Positions 30,011-39,780 of a stretch of 64,000 bases of DNA are shown piece by piece. The translations under genes were made by a program, and so were the position numbers. This DNA comes from Pseudomonadota bacterium (GTDB lineage: Bacteria; Pseudomonadota; Gammaproteobacteria; Burkholderiales; Burkholderiaceae_C): NCBI GenBank assembly GCA_030538085.1, contig JAUNUR010000010.1, forward strand, positions 1 through 64,000, written 5' to 3'. The notes beneath the pieces were generated by a model. That model made no database searches and had not been told where the DNA came from. It saw only the letters and a program-made list of their open reading frames with translations. The stretch's first letter is position 1. Every line of letters begins with the position of its first letter.

Positions 30011-31065
30011 ATTCGCAGTGCCAGCTCCAGCCCGGACACGAAGGCATCTTCCACCCGCTGGCCAATGCACCAGTCGCCGCACAGGCCAATGCCCAGCGTG
30101 TCGTGCCACAGATAGTGCTGGCCCAGCGGTTTCAGGGTTTGCGACTGGTGCCACAGCACGGCCTGGGCCAGCGCGGGCGTGGCGCGAATGCCGGTGATTT
30201 CGGCAAAGGCCTTCAGCAGCTTGCCGGTCACGCGGGCGGGGTCGTCGTGCGCGTGCTCGCTCGACCAGGCACGGCTGGCGTGCACCACCCAGCGCTCGAC
30301 CTGCGTGCGCCCGGGCTTGGACGATTCGCGTGCCAGCCAGGCCGCGCGGTGGTGCGTGCTGCGCGCGGCGTTCCATTGCGGCCCCAGCGTTTGCAGGCCG
30401 GGCTGCACCGCGTTGGGGAAAGCCACCATCAAGGCCCAGCAGGGCGCCATTTCCACGGCCGAAAGCGGCTCGGCCAGATGCGCGAGCTGCTCCGAAGCCA
30501 GCAGCAAGAGGCGTGCGTCGTGTGAAGGCAGCGCCAGCACCACGGCGTCGAAGCCAGCATGTACCGGGTGCTTGCCTTCGCCGTCCTGCACGTGCAGTTG
30601 CCAGCGTTCGGGCGTGAGTGTGTCGCGGGCGATGCGCGCCACGCGCGTGTCCAGGTGCAGCGCGCCGGAGTCTCGCAGCGGCTCGGCCCAGCGCTGGGGC
30701 AGCTGGCGCATGGCCGGCACCGCCAGCCAGTGGGCTTCGCGCGGAGGCGACGCGGCTTCGACCACGCGGCCACGCTCGTCCAGCACGCGCACGGCGTTGA
30801 CGCTCCAGGGACGTACCACGTCCGGCGCGGTGGTCTGCAAGGCGGTGGAAAAACGCGGGTCGCGCACCGTGAAGTACTGCGCGCCGGTGTCGAAGCCGCC
30901 AAAGGGCGAGTCCTGCGTGGCCAGCCGCCCACCCGGCTCGGGCGCGGCCTCGAACACCTGCACGCCGTGGCCGGCGTTGAGGAGCGTGCGTGCGCAGGCC
31001 AGGCCGGCGATGCCGGCGCCGATGACGGCGAATTGACGGCGCGAGGGGTGGTGCGATGAGGCCAT
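29998..31065 (-). CDS. FAD/NAD(P)-dependent amine-oxidase/renalase-like oxidoreductase
   Basis: 355 residues. The dinucleotide-binding loop is FAVIGAGIAGLACARTL, followed by FEAAPEPGGRLAT (GG-doublet motif), and the C-terminal FAD block is GIGLCGDWCIGQRVEDAFVSG. This matches renalase-like, single-domain amine oxidase flavoproteins; the substrate is unknown. The final residues and stop (GTTGAGCCTTGAGC) come from family C repeat units, so the native C-terminus may have been altered. It lies 9 bp after the LysR gene on the same strand. Confidence 0.85.
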   Translation of the reverse strand: MASSHHPSRRQFAVIGAGIAGLACARTLLNAGHGVQVFEAAPEPGGRLATQDSPFGGFDTGAQYFTVRDPRFSTALQTTAPDVVRPWSVNAVRVLDERGRVVEAASPPREAHWLAVPAMRQLPQRWAEPLRDSGALHLDTRVARIARDTLTPERWQLHVQDGEGKHPVHAGFDAVVLALPSHDARLLLLASEQLAHLAEPLSAVEMAPCWALMVAFPNAVQPGLQTLGPQWNAARSTHHRAAWLARESSKPGRTQVERWVVHASRAWSSEHAHDDPARVTGKLLKAFAEITGIRATPALAQAVLWHQSQTLKPLGQHYLWHDTLGIGLCGDWCIGQRVEDAFVSGLELALRIVEP

Positions 31066-31074
31066 GGCGCAACT

Positions 31075-32010
31075 CTACATGCTGCCGTGCTGCTCCAGCA
31101 GCGCACGGCGGGTGACGGGGTGCTCCAGCCGCGCGAGCCACCAGCTCAGCGCCTGGCCCGGACTGGCTTTGGCGCGCCAGGCGTAGCTGAGCTGGGCGAC
31201 ACGGGTGCTGCGCTCCACCCGCCGCGCCACCAACCGGCCGGTGGAGAGGTAGGGCCGCGCGATGGGCTCCGGCAGAAAGCCCGCGCCCAGCCCGCGCAGG
31301 TGCGCATCAAGCTTGGCCGCGAGGCTGGACACGGTGAAGGTTTCCTGCCCCATCAGCAGGCCGAAGGATTGCGTGGCGCCGCTTTGCAACGAGTCGGCCA
31401 CCACGATGCCGCGGTGCTTGAGCAGCTCCTCGTCCGACAGCGGCTCGGGGGCCTGCGCCAGCGGATGGTGCGGCGCCACGGCGTACACGAAGCGCACTTG
31501 CCCCAGCGGCTTGGCGCGCAGGTTGGCGGCGCTGGAGGGCTCCAGGATGACGCCGAGGGCCAGATCCGCCCTGCCCGAGGTAAGAGCGCCCATGGTGCCG
31601 CTGAGAATTTCCTCGCGCAGACGCAGGCGGGTGGGCGGGGCGAGATTGAAGAAGTCGCAGCACAGCTCCATCAGGGCCGAGTGCGAGATCAGGCCGTCGG
31701 CGGCGATGGTCAGCTCGGGCTCCCAGCCGGTGGCCACGCGCTTGACACGGTTGACCACCGCATCCACCTCCTGCTTCAGGCGTTCACCCTGCGCCAGCAG
31801 TTCGGCGCCGGCGGCTGTGGGGCGCGCCTGGCGCGAACTGCGGTCGAACAGCAGCACGTCCAGCGCGTCCTCGATCTGGCGCACGCGGTAGGTCAGGGCG
31901 CTGGGCACCATGCCCAGCACGCGCGCCGCCGCCGCGAAGCTGCCGGCCTTGGCGATGGCGTTGAGGATGCGGAAGGCATCCGGGGTCAGCACGTCGGACG
32001 GTTCGGGCAT
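31075..32010 (-). CDS. LysR-family transcriptional regulator
   Basis: 311 residues with an N-terminal winged helix (DAFRILNAIAKAGSFAAAARV, residues 11-31) and a C-terminal effector-binding domain. It is divergent from a pirin gene over about 100 bp, the typical layout for a LysR regulator and its target. The neighbouring pirin-doxX genes are therefore its likely targets. The effector is unknown. The FAD oxidoreductase follows it on the same strand. Confidence 0.92.
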   Translation of the reverse strand: MPEPSDVLTPDAFRILNAIAKAGSFAAAARVLGMVPSALTYRVRQIEDALDVLLFDRSSRQARPTAAGAELLAQGERLKQEVDAVVNRVKRVATGWEPELTIAADGLISHSALMELCCDFFNLAPPTRLRLREEILSGTMGALTSGRADLALGVILEPSSAANLRAKPLGQVRFVYAVAPHHPLAQAPEPLSDEELLKHRGIVVADSLQSGATQSFGLLMGQETFTVSSLAAKLDAHLRGLGAGFLPEPIARPYLSTGRLVARRVERSTRVAQLSYAWRAKASPGQALSWWLARLEHPVTRRALLEQHGSM

Positions 32011-32113
32011 ACGCGCCTCATGAGTTCAATTTTTTTGAATGATGCCATCAACGGCCTGCGATTTCAAAAGGTGGCCCGGCCCCTAAAGTACAGGTCATTG
32101 AAGGAGTTCACAC

Positions 32114-32815
32114 ATGATCAAGATTCGCAAATCCCAGGACCGCGGCTACGCCGACCATGGCTGGCTCAAGTCGTACCACAGCTTCTCGTTCGCGGGCTAT
32201 CACGACCCGGCCCACATGGGCTGGGGCAACCTGCGTGTCATCAATGAAGACCGCATCGCTCCCGGCACCGGCTTTGGCGCCCATGGTCACCGCGACATGG
32301 AAATCATCAGCTACGTGCTTGAAGGCAATCTGGCGCACAAGGACAGCATGGGCAACGTCAAGGGCATTCCGCCCGGCGACGTGCAGCGCATGAGTGCCGG
32401 CAGCGGCGTGATGCACAGCGAGTTCAACCACGCGGTGGGGCAGACCACGCACTTTCTGCAGATCTGGATCGAACCGAATGTGACCGGCATCGCGCCCAGC
32501 TACGAGCAGAAAACGGTGCCCCCGGCGGACAAGCGCGGCCAGCTGCGGCTGGTGGCGGCCAATGAACCGAGCGCCGATGCCGTGAAGATTCATGCCGACG
32601 CGGCGCTGTACGCCGGCCTGTTCGATGGCGCAGAAAGCGCGGAGTTGACCATCGACCCCGGGCGCAAAGCCTACGTGCACCTGGTGCGCGGCGAGCTGAG
32701 CGTGAACGGCCAGCGTCTTGGTGGTGGCGACGCCGCGCTGATCGAGCAGGAAAGCCGCATCCGCCTGGACGGCGGCCACGATGCCGAGGTGCTGGTGTTC
32801 GACCTGGCGGCCTGA
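32114..32815 (+). CDS. Pirin family protein (YhhW-like bicupin)
   Basis: 233 residues in a double cupin. The N-terminal cupin carries the metal ligands (FGAHGHRDMEIISYVLEG and SGVMHSEFNH), like quercetinase-active YhhW. RBS AAGGAG precedes ATG 32114. It is divergent from the LysR gene and upstream of a DoxX gene, so it probably forms part of a stress-responsive pair. The TGA stop is followed directly by the family D end GAGGCTGCCCCCAAACTCC. Confidence 0.92.
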   Translation: MIKIRKSQDRGYADHGWLKSYHSFSFAGYHDPAHMGWGNLRVINEDRIAPGTGFGAHGHRDMEIISYVLEGNLAHKDSMGNVKGIPPGDVQRMSAGSGVMHSEFNHAVGQTTHFLQIWIEPNVTGIAPSYEQKTVPPADKRGQLRLVAANEPSADAVKIHADAALYAGLFDGAESAELTIDPGRKAYVHLVRGELSVNGQRLGGGDAALIEQESRIRLDGGHDAEVLVFDLAA

Positions 32816-32947
32816 GAGGCTGCCCCCAAACTCCTCGCGCCGCGCTTGCCCCCGGTCTCGGGTGCCCTGTTGTTTGCCTGCGCCGTCCCCAGCGGAGGCG
32901 GCGCGGCCTGGCTGTGCCTGCCGCTGGCACGGGCTGGGCAGATGAAC
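32816..32947. repeat. Family D repeat, copy 1 (single end)
   Basis: Begins at the base after the pirin stop with GAGGCTGCCCCCAAACTCC, then TCGCGCCGCGCTTGCCCCCG and GTCTCGGGTGCCCTG. These blocks also occur in the copy at 48898-49059 in the opposite orientation. Confidence 0.7.
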
Positions 32948-32987
32948 CAACTTTCACACATCCATTTTTTATTTCTAGAGAATCATC

Positions 32988-33404
32988 ATGAATCTGAACG
33001 CATTGCAAAACCCCCTGTCCCTGCTGGGCCGCCTGCTGCTGGCCTACGTTTTCATTCCCGCTGGCATTGGCAAGCTGGGCGCCGGCTTTGCTGGCACCGT
33101 GGGCTATATCGCCTCCAAGGGTCTGCCGATGCCCGAGGTGCTGGCGGTGCTGGCCATCGCGGTCGAGATCGGCGCGGGCATTGCACTGCTCATCGGCTTC
33201 AAGACCCGCTGGGCGGCTTTGCTTCTGGCCTTGTTCACGCTGGGTGCCGCCGTGTTCTTCCACAACTACTGGGGCGTTCCGGCTGACCAGCAAATGGTGC
33301 AAAAGCTGATGTTCACCAAGAACCTGGGCATGGCCGGTGGTCTGCTGGCGTTCGCGGCGCTGGGTGGTGGTGCGCTGGGGCTGGATGGGCGTCGCCGCGC
33401 CTGA
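32988..33404 (+). CDS. DoxX family membrane protein
   Basis: 138 residues with four hydrophobic helices and the DoxX signature LGRLLLAYVFIPAGIGKL. Family members are linked to redox and sulfur stress; no activity is certain. It follows the pirin gene after a family D repeat, and the pair may respond to the divergent LysR regulator. Confidence 0.9.
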   Translation: MNLNALQNPLSLLGRLLLAYVFIPAGIGKLGAGFAGTVGYIASKGLPMPEVLAVLAIAVEIGAGIALLIGFKTRWAALLLALFTLGAAVFFHNYWGVPADQQMVQKLMFTKNLGMAGGLLAFAALGGGALGLDGRRRA

Positions 33405-33469
33405 TGCCGTTTCGCGTTCAAAACGGTAGCTTTTGATGAATGACGTCGCCGCTGCGTGGCGTCATGAGA

Positions 33470-33532
33470 TCAATGCCGTGTCCAGGTGGCGCCCCATGGA
33501 TGGCGGCCTTCGCCGCAATGACGGGGAGTGAC
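33470..33532. repeat. Family A core fragment
   Basis: Contains only one arm of the family A core: GGCGCCCCATGGATGGCGG, then CCTTCGCCGCAATGACGGGG. No terminal AACCTATTGA sequence is present. Confidence 0.6.
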
Positions 33533-33540
33533 AAAGAAGA

Positions 33541-33613
33541 CATTCGTCATTTGTCATTTGTCATGCGGCGTCAGCCGCAGTCATTCGTCATCGTTTTGAA
33601 CGCAAAACGATAT
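33541..33613. repeat. Family B intergenic repeat, copy 2
   Basis: Contains CATTTGTCATGCGGCG, GTCATTCGTCATCG and TTTTGAACGCAAAACG, as in the other copies. A shorter related piece, TTTCGCGTTCAAAACGG, is at 33410-33426. Confidence 0.75.
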
Positions 33614-33719
33614 GAGGCGCCTTCGCATCGGGGGGTAGCGCCGAGCCCGCAAAACTCCAACCGACAACGCACCGAGCGCACATCCTCGGGAAACCACGGC
33701 CTCGGGCAACGCGCGTCGC

Positions 33720-33737
33720 ATGACACATTTACGACAC
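33720..33737 (-). promoter_or_regulatory. Putative Pho box upstream of ugpB
   Basis: Read on the minus strand, GTGTCGTAAATGTGTCAT agrees with the PhoB consensus CTGTCATAAATCTGTCAT at 15 of 18 positions. A further half-site, GTGTCATAAA, lies at 33742-33751 on the plus strand. The site is 68 bp before the ugpB start. The E. coli ugp operon is PhoB-controlled. Confidence 0.55.
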
Positions 33738-33804
33738 TTCCGTGTCATAAAGGCATGCCATGCTGCACGCCTTCCCTGTCCCGCCTTCCTCTGGAGATTC
33801 TTCA

Positions 33805-35115
33805 ATGCGCATCCAACCCACCATCATCGCCCTCGCCCTGGGCACCGCCTTTGCCTTGCCCGCGCAGGCGCAAACCGAAATCCAGTGGTGGCACTCCATG
33901 GGCGGCGCCCTGGGCGAGTGGGTCAACGACCTGGCCAAGGAGTTCAACGCCAGCCAGAACCAGTACAAGATCACGCCCACCTTCAAGGGCAGCTACGACG
34001 AGTCGATGACCGCCGCCATCGCCGCCTTCCGCGCCGGCAACGCGCCGCACATCCTGCAGGTGTTCGAGGTCGGCACCGCCACCATGATGGCCAGCAAGGG
34101 CGCCATCAAGCCCGTGGGCGAGGTGATGAAGCAGGCCGGCGTGCCGTTCGACCCCAAGGCCTACGTGCCCGCCGTGGCTGGCTACTACACCGCCCCCAAC
34201 GGGCAGATGCTGAGCTTCCCGTTCAACAGCTCCACGCCAGTGTTCCACTACAACAAGGACGCCTTCAAGGCCGCCGGCATCGACCCCGAAAAGCCGCCAA
34301 TGACCTGGCCCGAAGTGGCCAGTGCCGCCGCCAAGCTCAAGGCCAGCGGCCACAAGTGCCCCTTCACCACCAGCTGGATCAGCTGGACGCAGCTGGAGAG
34401 CTTCAGCGCCTGGCACAACGTGCTGTTCTCCAGCCTGAACAACGGCTTTGGCGGCATGGGCACGCGCCTGGCGTTCAACACGCCGCTGCATCAGCGCCAC
34501 ATCGAGAACCTGGGCAACATGGCCAAGCAGGGCCTGTTCGTCTACAAGGGCCGCGGCAACGCGGCCGATGCCACTTTCGTGTCGGGCGAATGCGCCATGA
34601 CCACCGGCTCGTCGGCGCTGTACGGCAACGTCACGCGCAATGGCAAGTTCGCCTACGGCATCGGCACCCTGCCCTACTACCCCGACGTGCCGGGCGCACC
34701 GCAGAACACCGTGATCGGCGGCGCCAGCCTGTGGGCCATGGCCGGCAAGAAGCCCGATGAATACAAGGGCATCGGCCAGTTCTTCGCCTTCCTGAGCCAG
34801 CCCGAGGTAGCAGCCAAGAGCCACCAACGCACCGGCTACCTGCCGGTGACCATCAAGTCGTTCGAGCTGACCGACCAGTCGGGCTTTTACAAGAAGAACC
34901 CCGGCACCGACGTCAGCGTGACGCAGATGATCCGCAAGACCACCGACAAGTCGCGCGGCGTGCGCCTGGGCAACTTCGTGCAGATCCGCACCATCATCGA
35001 CGAGGAGCTGGAAGGCGTGTGGGGCGGCAAGAAGTCCGCCAAGGACGCGCTCGACGCCGCCGTGAAGCGCGGCAACGAGCAGCTGGAGCGCTTCCAGAAA
35101 GCCAACCGCGGCTGA
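33805..35115 (+). CDS. ugpB: sn-glycerol-3-phosphate ABC transporter, substrate-binding protein
   Basis: Periplasmic binding protein for glycerol-3-phosphate and glycerophosphodiesters. 436 residues, matching the family (E. coli 438). The signal peptide MRIQPTIIALALGTAFALPAQAQ is followed by the conserved TEIQWWHSMGG. RBS CTGGAG precedes ATG 33805. It heads a ugpB-GNAT-ugpA-ugpE-ugpC-ugpQ cluster. A hairpin just after the stop probably keeps its level above the membrane components. Confidence 0.95.
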   Translation: MRIQPTIIALALGTAFALPAQAQTEIQWWHSMGGALGEWVNDLAKEFNASQNQYKITPTFKGSYDESMTAAIAAFRAGNAPHILQVFEVGTATMMASKGAIKPVGEVMKQAGVPFDPKAYVPAVAGYYTAPNGQMLSFPFNSSTPVFHYNKDAFKAAGIDPEKPPMTWPEVASAAAKLKASGHKCPFTTSWISWTQLESFSAWHNVLFSSLNNGFGGMGTRLAFNTPLHQRHIENLGNMAKQGLFVYKGRGNAADATFVSGECAMTTGSSALYGNVTRNGKFAYGIGTLPYYPDVPGAPQNTVIGGASLWAMAGKKPDEYKGIGQFFAFLSQPEVAAKSHQRTGYLPVTIKSFELTDQSGFYKKNPGTDVSVTQMIRKTTDKSRGVRLGNFVQIRTIIDEELEGVWGGKKSAKDALDAAVKRGNEQLERFQKANRG

Positions 35116-35127
35116 TGCACCCGCGCC

Positions 35128-35165
35128 GCAGGCCGGCCCGTGCCACCCGCGCGCGGCCGGCCTGC
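35128..35165 (+). terminator. Hairpin after ugpB
   Basis: An 11-bp perfect inverted repeat (GCAGGCCGGCC/GGCCGGCCTGC) is followed by GTATTTTC. It starts 12 bases after the ugpB stop. It looks like a partial terminator or mRNA-stabilising hairpin. Confidence 0.65.
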
Positions 35166-35242
35166 GTATTTTCAAAACCCACGCCCCAACGAGGCGCCAT
35201 CAACTACCATTTCAATCGTTCACGGAAACAGGCCACTTAACC

Positions 35243-35527
35243 ATGCCTACCCTGCGCAAGAACACTGAACGCCAACGCTACGAAATCCTGACCGACGGCG
35301 GCGAGGTGGCCGGCTTTGCCGACTACCACGACCAGGACGGCGCCGTGGCGATGCCCCACACGGTGGTCGAGCCCGCGCACGAAGGCCAGGGCCTGGCCGG
35401 CCAGTTGACGCGCTTTGCCCTGGACGACATCCGCGCCAGCGGCCGCAAGGTGGTGCCCCAGTGCAGCTACGTGCGCGCCTGGATCAGCCGCCACCCGGAC
35501 TACGCCGACCTGCTGGCGGCGCCGTGA
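35243..35527 (+). CDS. GNAT-like N-acetyltransferase (YjdJ/NATD1-type)
   Basis: 94 residues, the size of minimal GNAT domains. The acetyl-CoA-binding motif is HEGQGLAGQLTRFALDDIR (residues 46-64), followed by GRKVVPQCSYVRAWISRHPDY. Its substrate is unknown. It interrupts the ugp operon between ugpB and ugpA, which is unusual. No role in phosphate uptake can be inferred. Confidence 0.88.
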   Translation: MPTLRKNTERQRYEILTDGGEVAGFADYHDQDGAVAMPHTVVEPAHEGQGLAGQLTRFALDDIRASGRKVVPQCSYVRAWISRHPDYADLLAAP

Positions 35528-35649
35528 GCGGCGTGCAACTCGGCACCATTTAGAATCAAACTCCGCACCACACCAGCGTATATAGCTATATAAAATATAG
35601 CATTGCAACGCTCTTTCGCCATCAGACACCCTCGACATACAAGCCACCC

Positions 35650-36531
35650 ATGGAAAAGCGCGTCCGCTTCAAATCCGCCTGGCTGCCCTGGCTGCTGGTG
35701 GCGCCGCAAATGGTGATCGTGGGGATGTTCTTCTTCTGGCCGGCGGGGCAGGCGCTGTACCAGAGCCTGTTGCAAGAAGACGCGTTCGGCACCAGCCGCG
35801 AATTCGTCGGTCTGGCCAATTTCGAGCGGCTGTTTTCCGACCCGACCTACCTCAACTCATTCAAGATCACGGTGATTTTCTCCGTGCTGGTGGCGGTGAT
35901 CGGCATCAGCGTGGCACTGCTGCTGGCCGTGATGGCCAATCGCGTGGTGCGCGGCGCCACCGTGTACAAGACGCTGCTGATCTGGCCTTACGCCGTGGCG
36001 CCCGTGGTGGCCGGCGTGCTGTGGCTGATGATGTTCCAGTCGCCCTGGGGCGTGGTGTCCTACGCCTTGCAGGCCATGGGCTACGAATGGAACCACCTGC
36101 TCAACCCCAACCATGCCATGGCGCTGATCGTGCTGGCCGCGGTGTGGAAGCAGGTTTCCTATAACTTCCTGTTCTTTCTGGCCGGGCTGCAGTCGATCCC
36201 CAACGCCGTGATCGAGGCCGCCACCATCGACGGCGCCACGCCCTGGCGGCGCTTCTGGACCATCGTGTTCCCGCTGCTATCGCCGACCACGTTTTTCCTG
36301 CTGGTGATGAACGTGATCTACGCCTTCTTCGAGACCTTCGCCATCGTCGATGCCGCCACCCACGGCGGGCCGGGCAAGGAGACCTCGATCCTGGTCTATC
36401 GCGTGTACTACGACGGTTTCAAGGCGCTGGACATGGGCGGCTCGGCGGCGCAGTCGGTGGTGCTGATGGCGATCGTGATTTTGCTGACGGTGTTTCAGTT
36501 CCGGTTCGTGGAAAAGAAAGTGCAGTATTGA
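35650..36531 (+). CDS. ugpA: sn-glycerol-3-phosphate ABC transporter permease UgpA
   Basis: Inner-membrane permease. 293 residues with six hydrophobic helices and the EAA loop [14 protein letters not shown] near residue 190 that contacts UgpC. Upstream lies an AT-rich palindrome (TATATAGCTATATA, near 35579) that may hold a secondary promoter after the GNAT gene. Confidence 0.95.
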   Translation: MEKRVRFKSAWLPWLLVAPQMVIVGMFFFWPAGQALYQSLLQEDAFGTSREFVGLANFERLFSDPTYLNSFKITVIFSVLVAVIGISVALLLAVMANRVVRGATVYKTLLIWPYAVAPVVAGVLWLMMFQSPWGVVSYALQAMGYEWNHLLNPNHAMALIVLAAVWKQVSYNFLFFLAGLQSIPNAVIEAATIDGATPWRRFWTIVFPLLSPTTFFLLVMNVIYAFFETFAIVDAATHGGPGKETSILVYRVYYDGFKALDMGGSAAQSVVLMAIVILLTVFQFRFVEKKVQY

Positions 36532-36532
36532 T

Positions 36533-36642
36533 GTCGAATGACAGAATGACTTCGCCGCTGCGCGGCTTCAATGACGGAATGACTGCCATGCTTCATGGCG
36601 CGCAGCGCCGTCATCGAAGCGCAGCGAGATCATTCCGTCATC
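36533..36642. repeat. Family B-like variant repeat in the ugpA-ugpE gap
   Basis: Built of GAATGAC/GTCATTC units in both orientations (CAGAATGACTTCGCCGCTGC, GACGGAATGACTGCC, GCAGCGAGATCATTCCGTCA). It resembles the TTCGTCATTTGTCAT modules of family B but lacks the GCGCAAAACGG end. Confidence 0.55.
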
Positions 36643-36658
36643 GGTGGAGTGCTGCCGG

Positions 36659-37513
36659 GTGATCGAACGCCGCCCCGCCCTCGACTTCGTCGCCCACGCC
36701 GTGCTGATCGCCGGTGTGCTCGTCGTGGCGTTCCCGGTCTACCTGGCTTTCATCGCCAGCACACAGACGGCGCAACAGATCGCCACCAGCCACCCCATGT
36801 CGCTGCTGCCGGGCGACAACGTGCTCAACAGCTACCGGCTGGCGCTGTGGGGCGGCAAGGTGGAAGGCGGCGGCACCATCGCCGCCGGCTGGCCGATGCT
36901 GTGGGTGAGCTTCGTCACCGCCATGGTCATCGCCCTAGGCAAGATCGCCATCTCGCTGCTGTCAGCCTTCGCCATCGTCTACTTTCGATTTCCGTTCCGA
37001 AGCCTGGTGTTCTGGATGATCTTCATCACGCTCATGCTCCCGGTGGAGGTGCGCATCGGCCCGACCTACCAGGTGGTGTCGGATTTGAAGATGCTGAACA
37101 GCTACGCCGGCCTGACGGTGCCACTGATCGCCTCTGCCACCGCCACCTTTTTGTTCCGCCAGTTCTTTTTGACGGTGCCCGACGAACTGGCCGAAGCCGC
37201 CCGCATCGACGGCGCCGGGCCGATGCGTTTTTTCAAGGACATCCTGCTGCCGCTGTCCAAGACCAGCATGGCCGCGCTGTTCGTGATCCAGTTCATCTAC
37301 GGCTGGAACCAGTACCTGTGGCCGCTGATCGTGACCACCAGCGAGGACATGTACCCCATCGTGCTGGGCATCAAGCGCGCCATCTTCGGCGAGATCTACA
37401 TCGAATGGAACGTGGTCATGGCCACCGCCATCCTGGCGATGCTGCCGCCAGCGGCGGTGGTGGTATTGATGCAAAAATGGTTTGTCAAGGGACTGGTCGA
37501 TACGGAGAAATGA
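36659..37513 (+). CDS. ugpE: sn-glycerol-3-phosphate ABC transporter permease UgpE
   Basis: Second permease, 284 residues from GTG 36659, behind GGTGGAG. The alternative GTG at 36644 would add five residues. Six helices are visible, with the EAA loop [17 protein letters not shown] near residue 180. The product ends LVDTEK. Family C repeats follow within 15 bp. Confidence 0.94.
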   Translation: MIERRPALDFVAHAVLIAGVLVVAFPVYLAFIASTQTAQQIATSHPMSLLPGDNVLNSYRLALWGGKVEGGGTIAAGWPMLWVSFVTAMVIALGKIAISLLSAFAIVYFRFPFRSLVFWMIFITLMLPVEVRIGPTYQVVSDLKMLNSYAGLTVPLIASATATFLFRQFFLTVPDELAEAARIDGAGPMRFFKDILLPLSKTSMAALFVIQFIYGWNQYLWPLIVTTSEDMYPIVLGIKRAIFGEIYIEWNVVMATAILAMLPPAAVVVLMQKWFVKGLVDTEK

Positions 37514-37519
37514 CGCTGT

Positions 37520-37606
37520 CAGGTTGAGTGTTCGGCGTTGAGCGTTGAGCGTGAACACCGGCCTTCTCCCACGCTCAACGCCGAACGCTCAACGCCCAAC
37601 CTCAAC
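37520..37606. repeat. Family C degenerate tandem heptamer repeat, copy 2
   Basis: Units GTTGAGCGTTGAGC at 37536-37550 and their complements (CGCTCAACG, CGAACGCTCAACGCCCAAC) at 37571-37601 form a potential long hairpin between ugpE and ugpC. It ends a few bases before the ugpC start codon. Confidence 0.75.
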
Positions 37607-37607
37607 A

Positions 37608-38630
<1,023 letters not shown>

Positions 38631-38672
38631 ATGCCCGTTCATTGGCGGTGGCTAGCCCGGCACAGGAAACCA

Positions 38673-38800
38673 CTGATACCGTTTTGCGTTCAAGACGATG
38701 ACGAATGACCGCGGCTAACGCCGCATGACAAATGACAAATGACAAAGAATTCATTTGTCATTGAAGCGCAGCGAAGTCATTTGTCATTTGTCATTCGTCA
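38673..38800. repeat. Family B intergenic repeat, copy 3 (extended)
   Basis: Reverse orientation: CCGTTTTGCGTTCAAGACG, ATGACGAATGACCGCGGC and CGCATGACAAATGACAAATG. Then AATTCATTTGTCATTGAAGC and further TTTGTCATTTGTCATTCGTC units follow. It fills the ugpC-ugpQ gap. Confidence 0.8.
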
Positions 38801-38820
38801 TTTTTAAAAGCCCATTCGAC

Positions 38821-39570
38821 ATGCAACCCAACACCCACGCCCCCTGGCCCTACCCCTTCTGGATCGCTCACCGCGGCGCTGGCCACCTGGCGCCCGAGAA
38901 CACGTTGGCCGCCTTCCGCCTGGGCGCCGCGCATGGCTATCGCATGGCCGAATGCGATGCCAAGCTGTCGGCCGACGGCGTGGTGTTCCTGTTGCACGAC
39001 ACCACGCTGGAGCGCACCACCAGTGGTCACGGCACGGCGGGCGATCTGTCCTGGTCCGCCCTCTCGCAACTTGATGCTGGCGGCTGGCATTCGCGCGCCT
39101 ACGCGGGCGAGCCGGTTCCCACGCTGGAAAACCTGTCGCGCTGGTGCCTGGCCAACCGCTGCCACCTGGACATCGAGATCAAGCCCACGCCCGGCTTGGA
39201 AGAAGCCACTGGCCGCGCCGTGGCCGAACTGGCCGCGCGCCTGTGGCAAAGCGCGCCCATGCCGCCGCTGCTGACCTCTTTCCGCCCCGAATCGCTGCAA
39301 GGCGCGTTGGCCGTGGCGCCGCAACTGCCGCGCGGGCTGCTGCTGGACACGCTGTGGGACGGCTGGGCCGGTATCGCCACACGGCTGGGCTGCGCCGCCA
39401 TCATCTGCAACCACGCGCTGTGGGACGAGGCGCTGGTGGCTCGGGTACACGACATGGGCATGCGTGCCCTGAGCTACACCGTGAACGACGAATGGGCCGC
39501 CCAACGCCTGATCGCCCTGGGCACCGACGGCATCGTGACGGACCGGGTGGATCTGTTCAGTCCGGCCTGA
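38821..39570 (+). CDS. ugpQ: Glycerophosphodiester phosphodiesterase
   Basis: Hydrolyses glycerophosphodiesters to glycerol-3-phosphate and alcohols. 249 residues in a TIM-barrel GDPD: WIAHRGAGHLAPENT holds the catalytic His and Glu, and ECDAKLSADGVVFLLHD holds metal ligands and the second His. There is no signal peptide, so it acts in the cytoplasm on UGP-imported diesters. ATG 38821 (MQPNTHAPWP) is the start; the upstream frame is repeat sequence. Confidence 0.94.
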   Translation: MQPNTHAPWPYPFWIAHRGAGHLAPENTLAAFRLGAAHGYRMAECDAKLSADGVVFLLHDTTLERTTSGHGTAGDLSWSALSQLDAGGWHSRAYAGEPVPTLENLSRWCLANRCHLDIEIKPTPGLEEATGRAVAELAARLWQSAPMPPLLTSFRPESLQGALAVAPQLPRGLLLDTLWDGWAGIATRLGCAAIICNHALWDEALVARVHDMGMRALSYTVNDEWAAQRLIALGTDGIVTDRVDLFSPA

Positions 39571-39620
39571 CGGCGCACGCGCCAGAACCAGACCGGCGTC
39601 CGGCCTTGGCGCCAGTGTGC

Positions 39621-39770
39621 TGTCCCGCAAATAGTTGCATGAAATGAAATCGATGCATTCGCTTGCAGGGCAAGGCGCAAAACGCAGCGATACCGGGTGG
39701 TATCGCGAGGATTTGCAACGCCGCCATGCGAGCGAAGGCGCGATTTCATATGCAAATTATTTGCGGGGCA
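39621..39770. repeat. Family H MITE-like element (150 bp)
   Basis: Left end TGTCCCGCAAATAGTTGCAT; right end, complemented, TGCCCCGCAAATAATTTGCA, giving imperfect terminal inverted repeats of about 28 bp. The interior has GATACCGGGTGGTATCGCG, a hairpin. It lies between ugpQ and queC, which point at each other. Confidence 0.75.
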
Positions 39771-39780
39771 GCACACCGCA

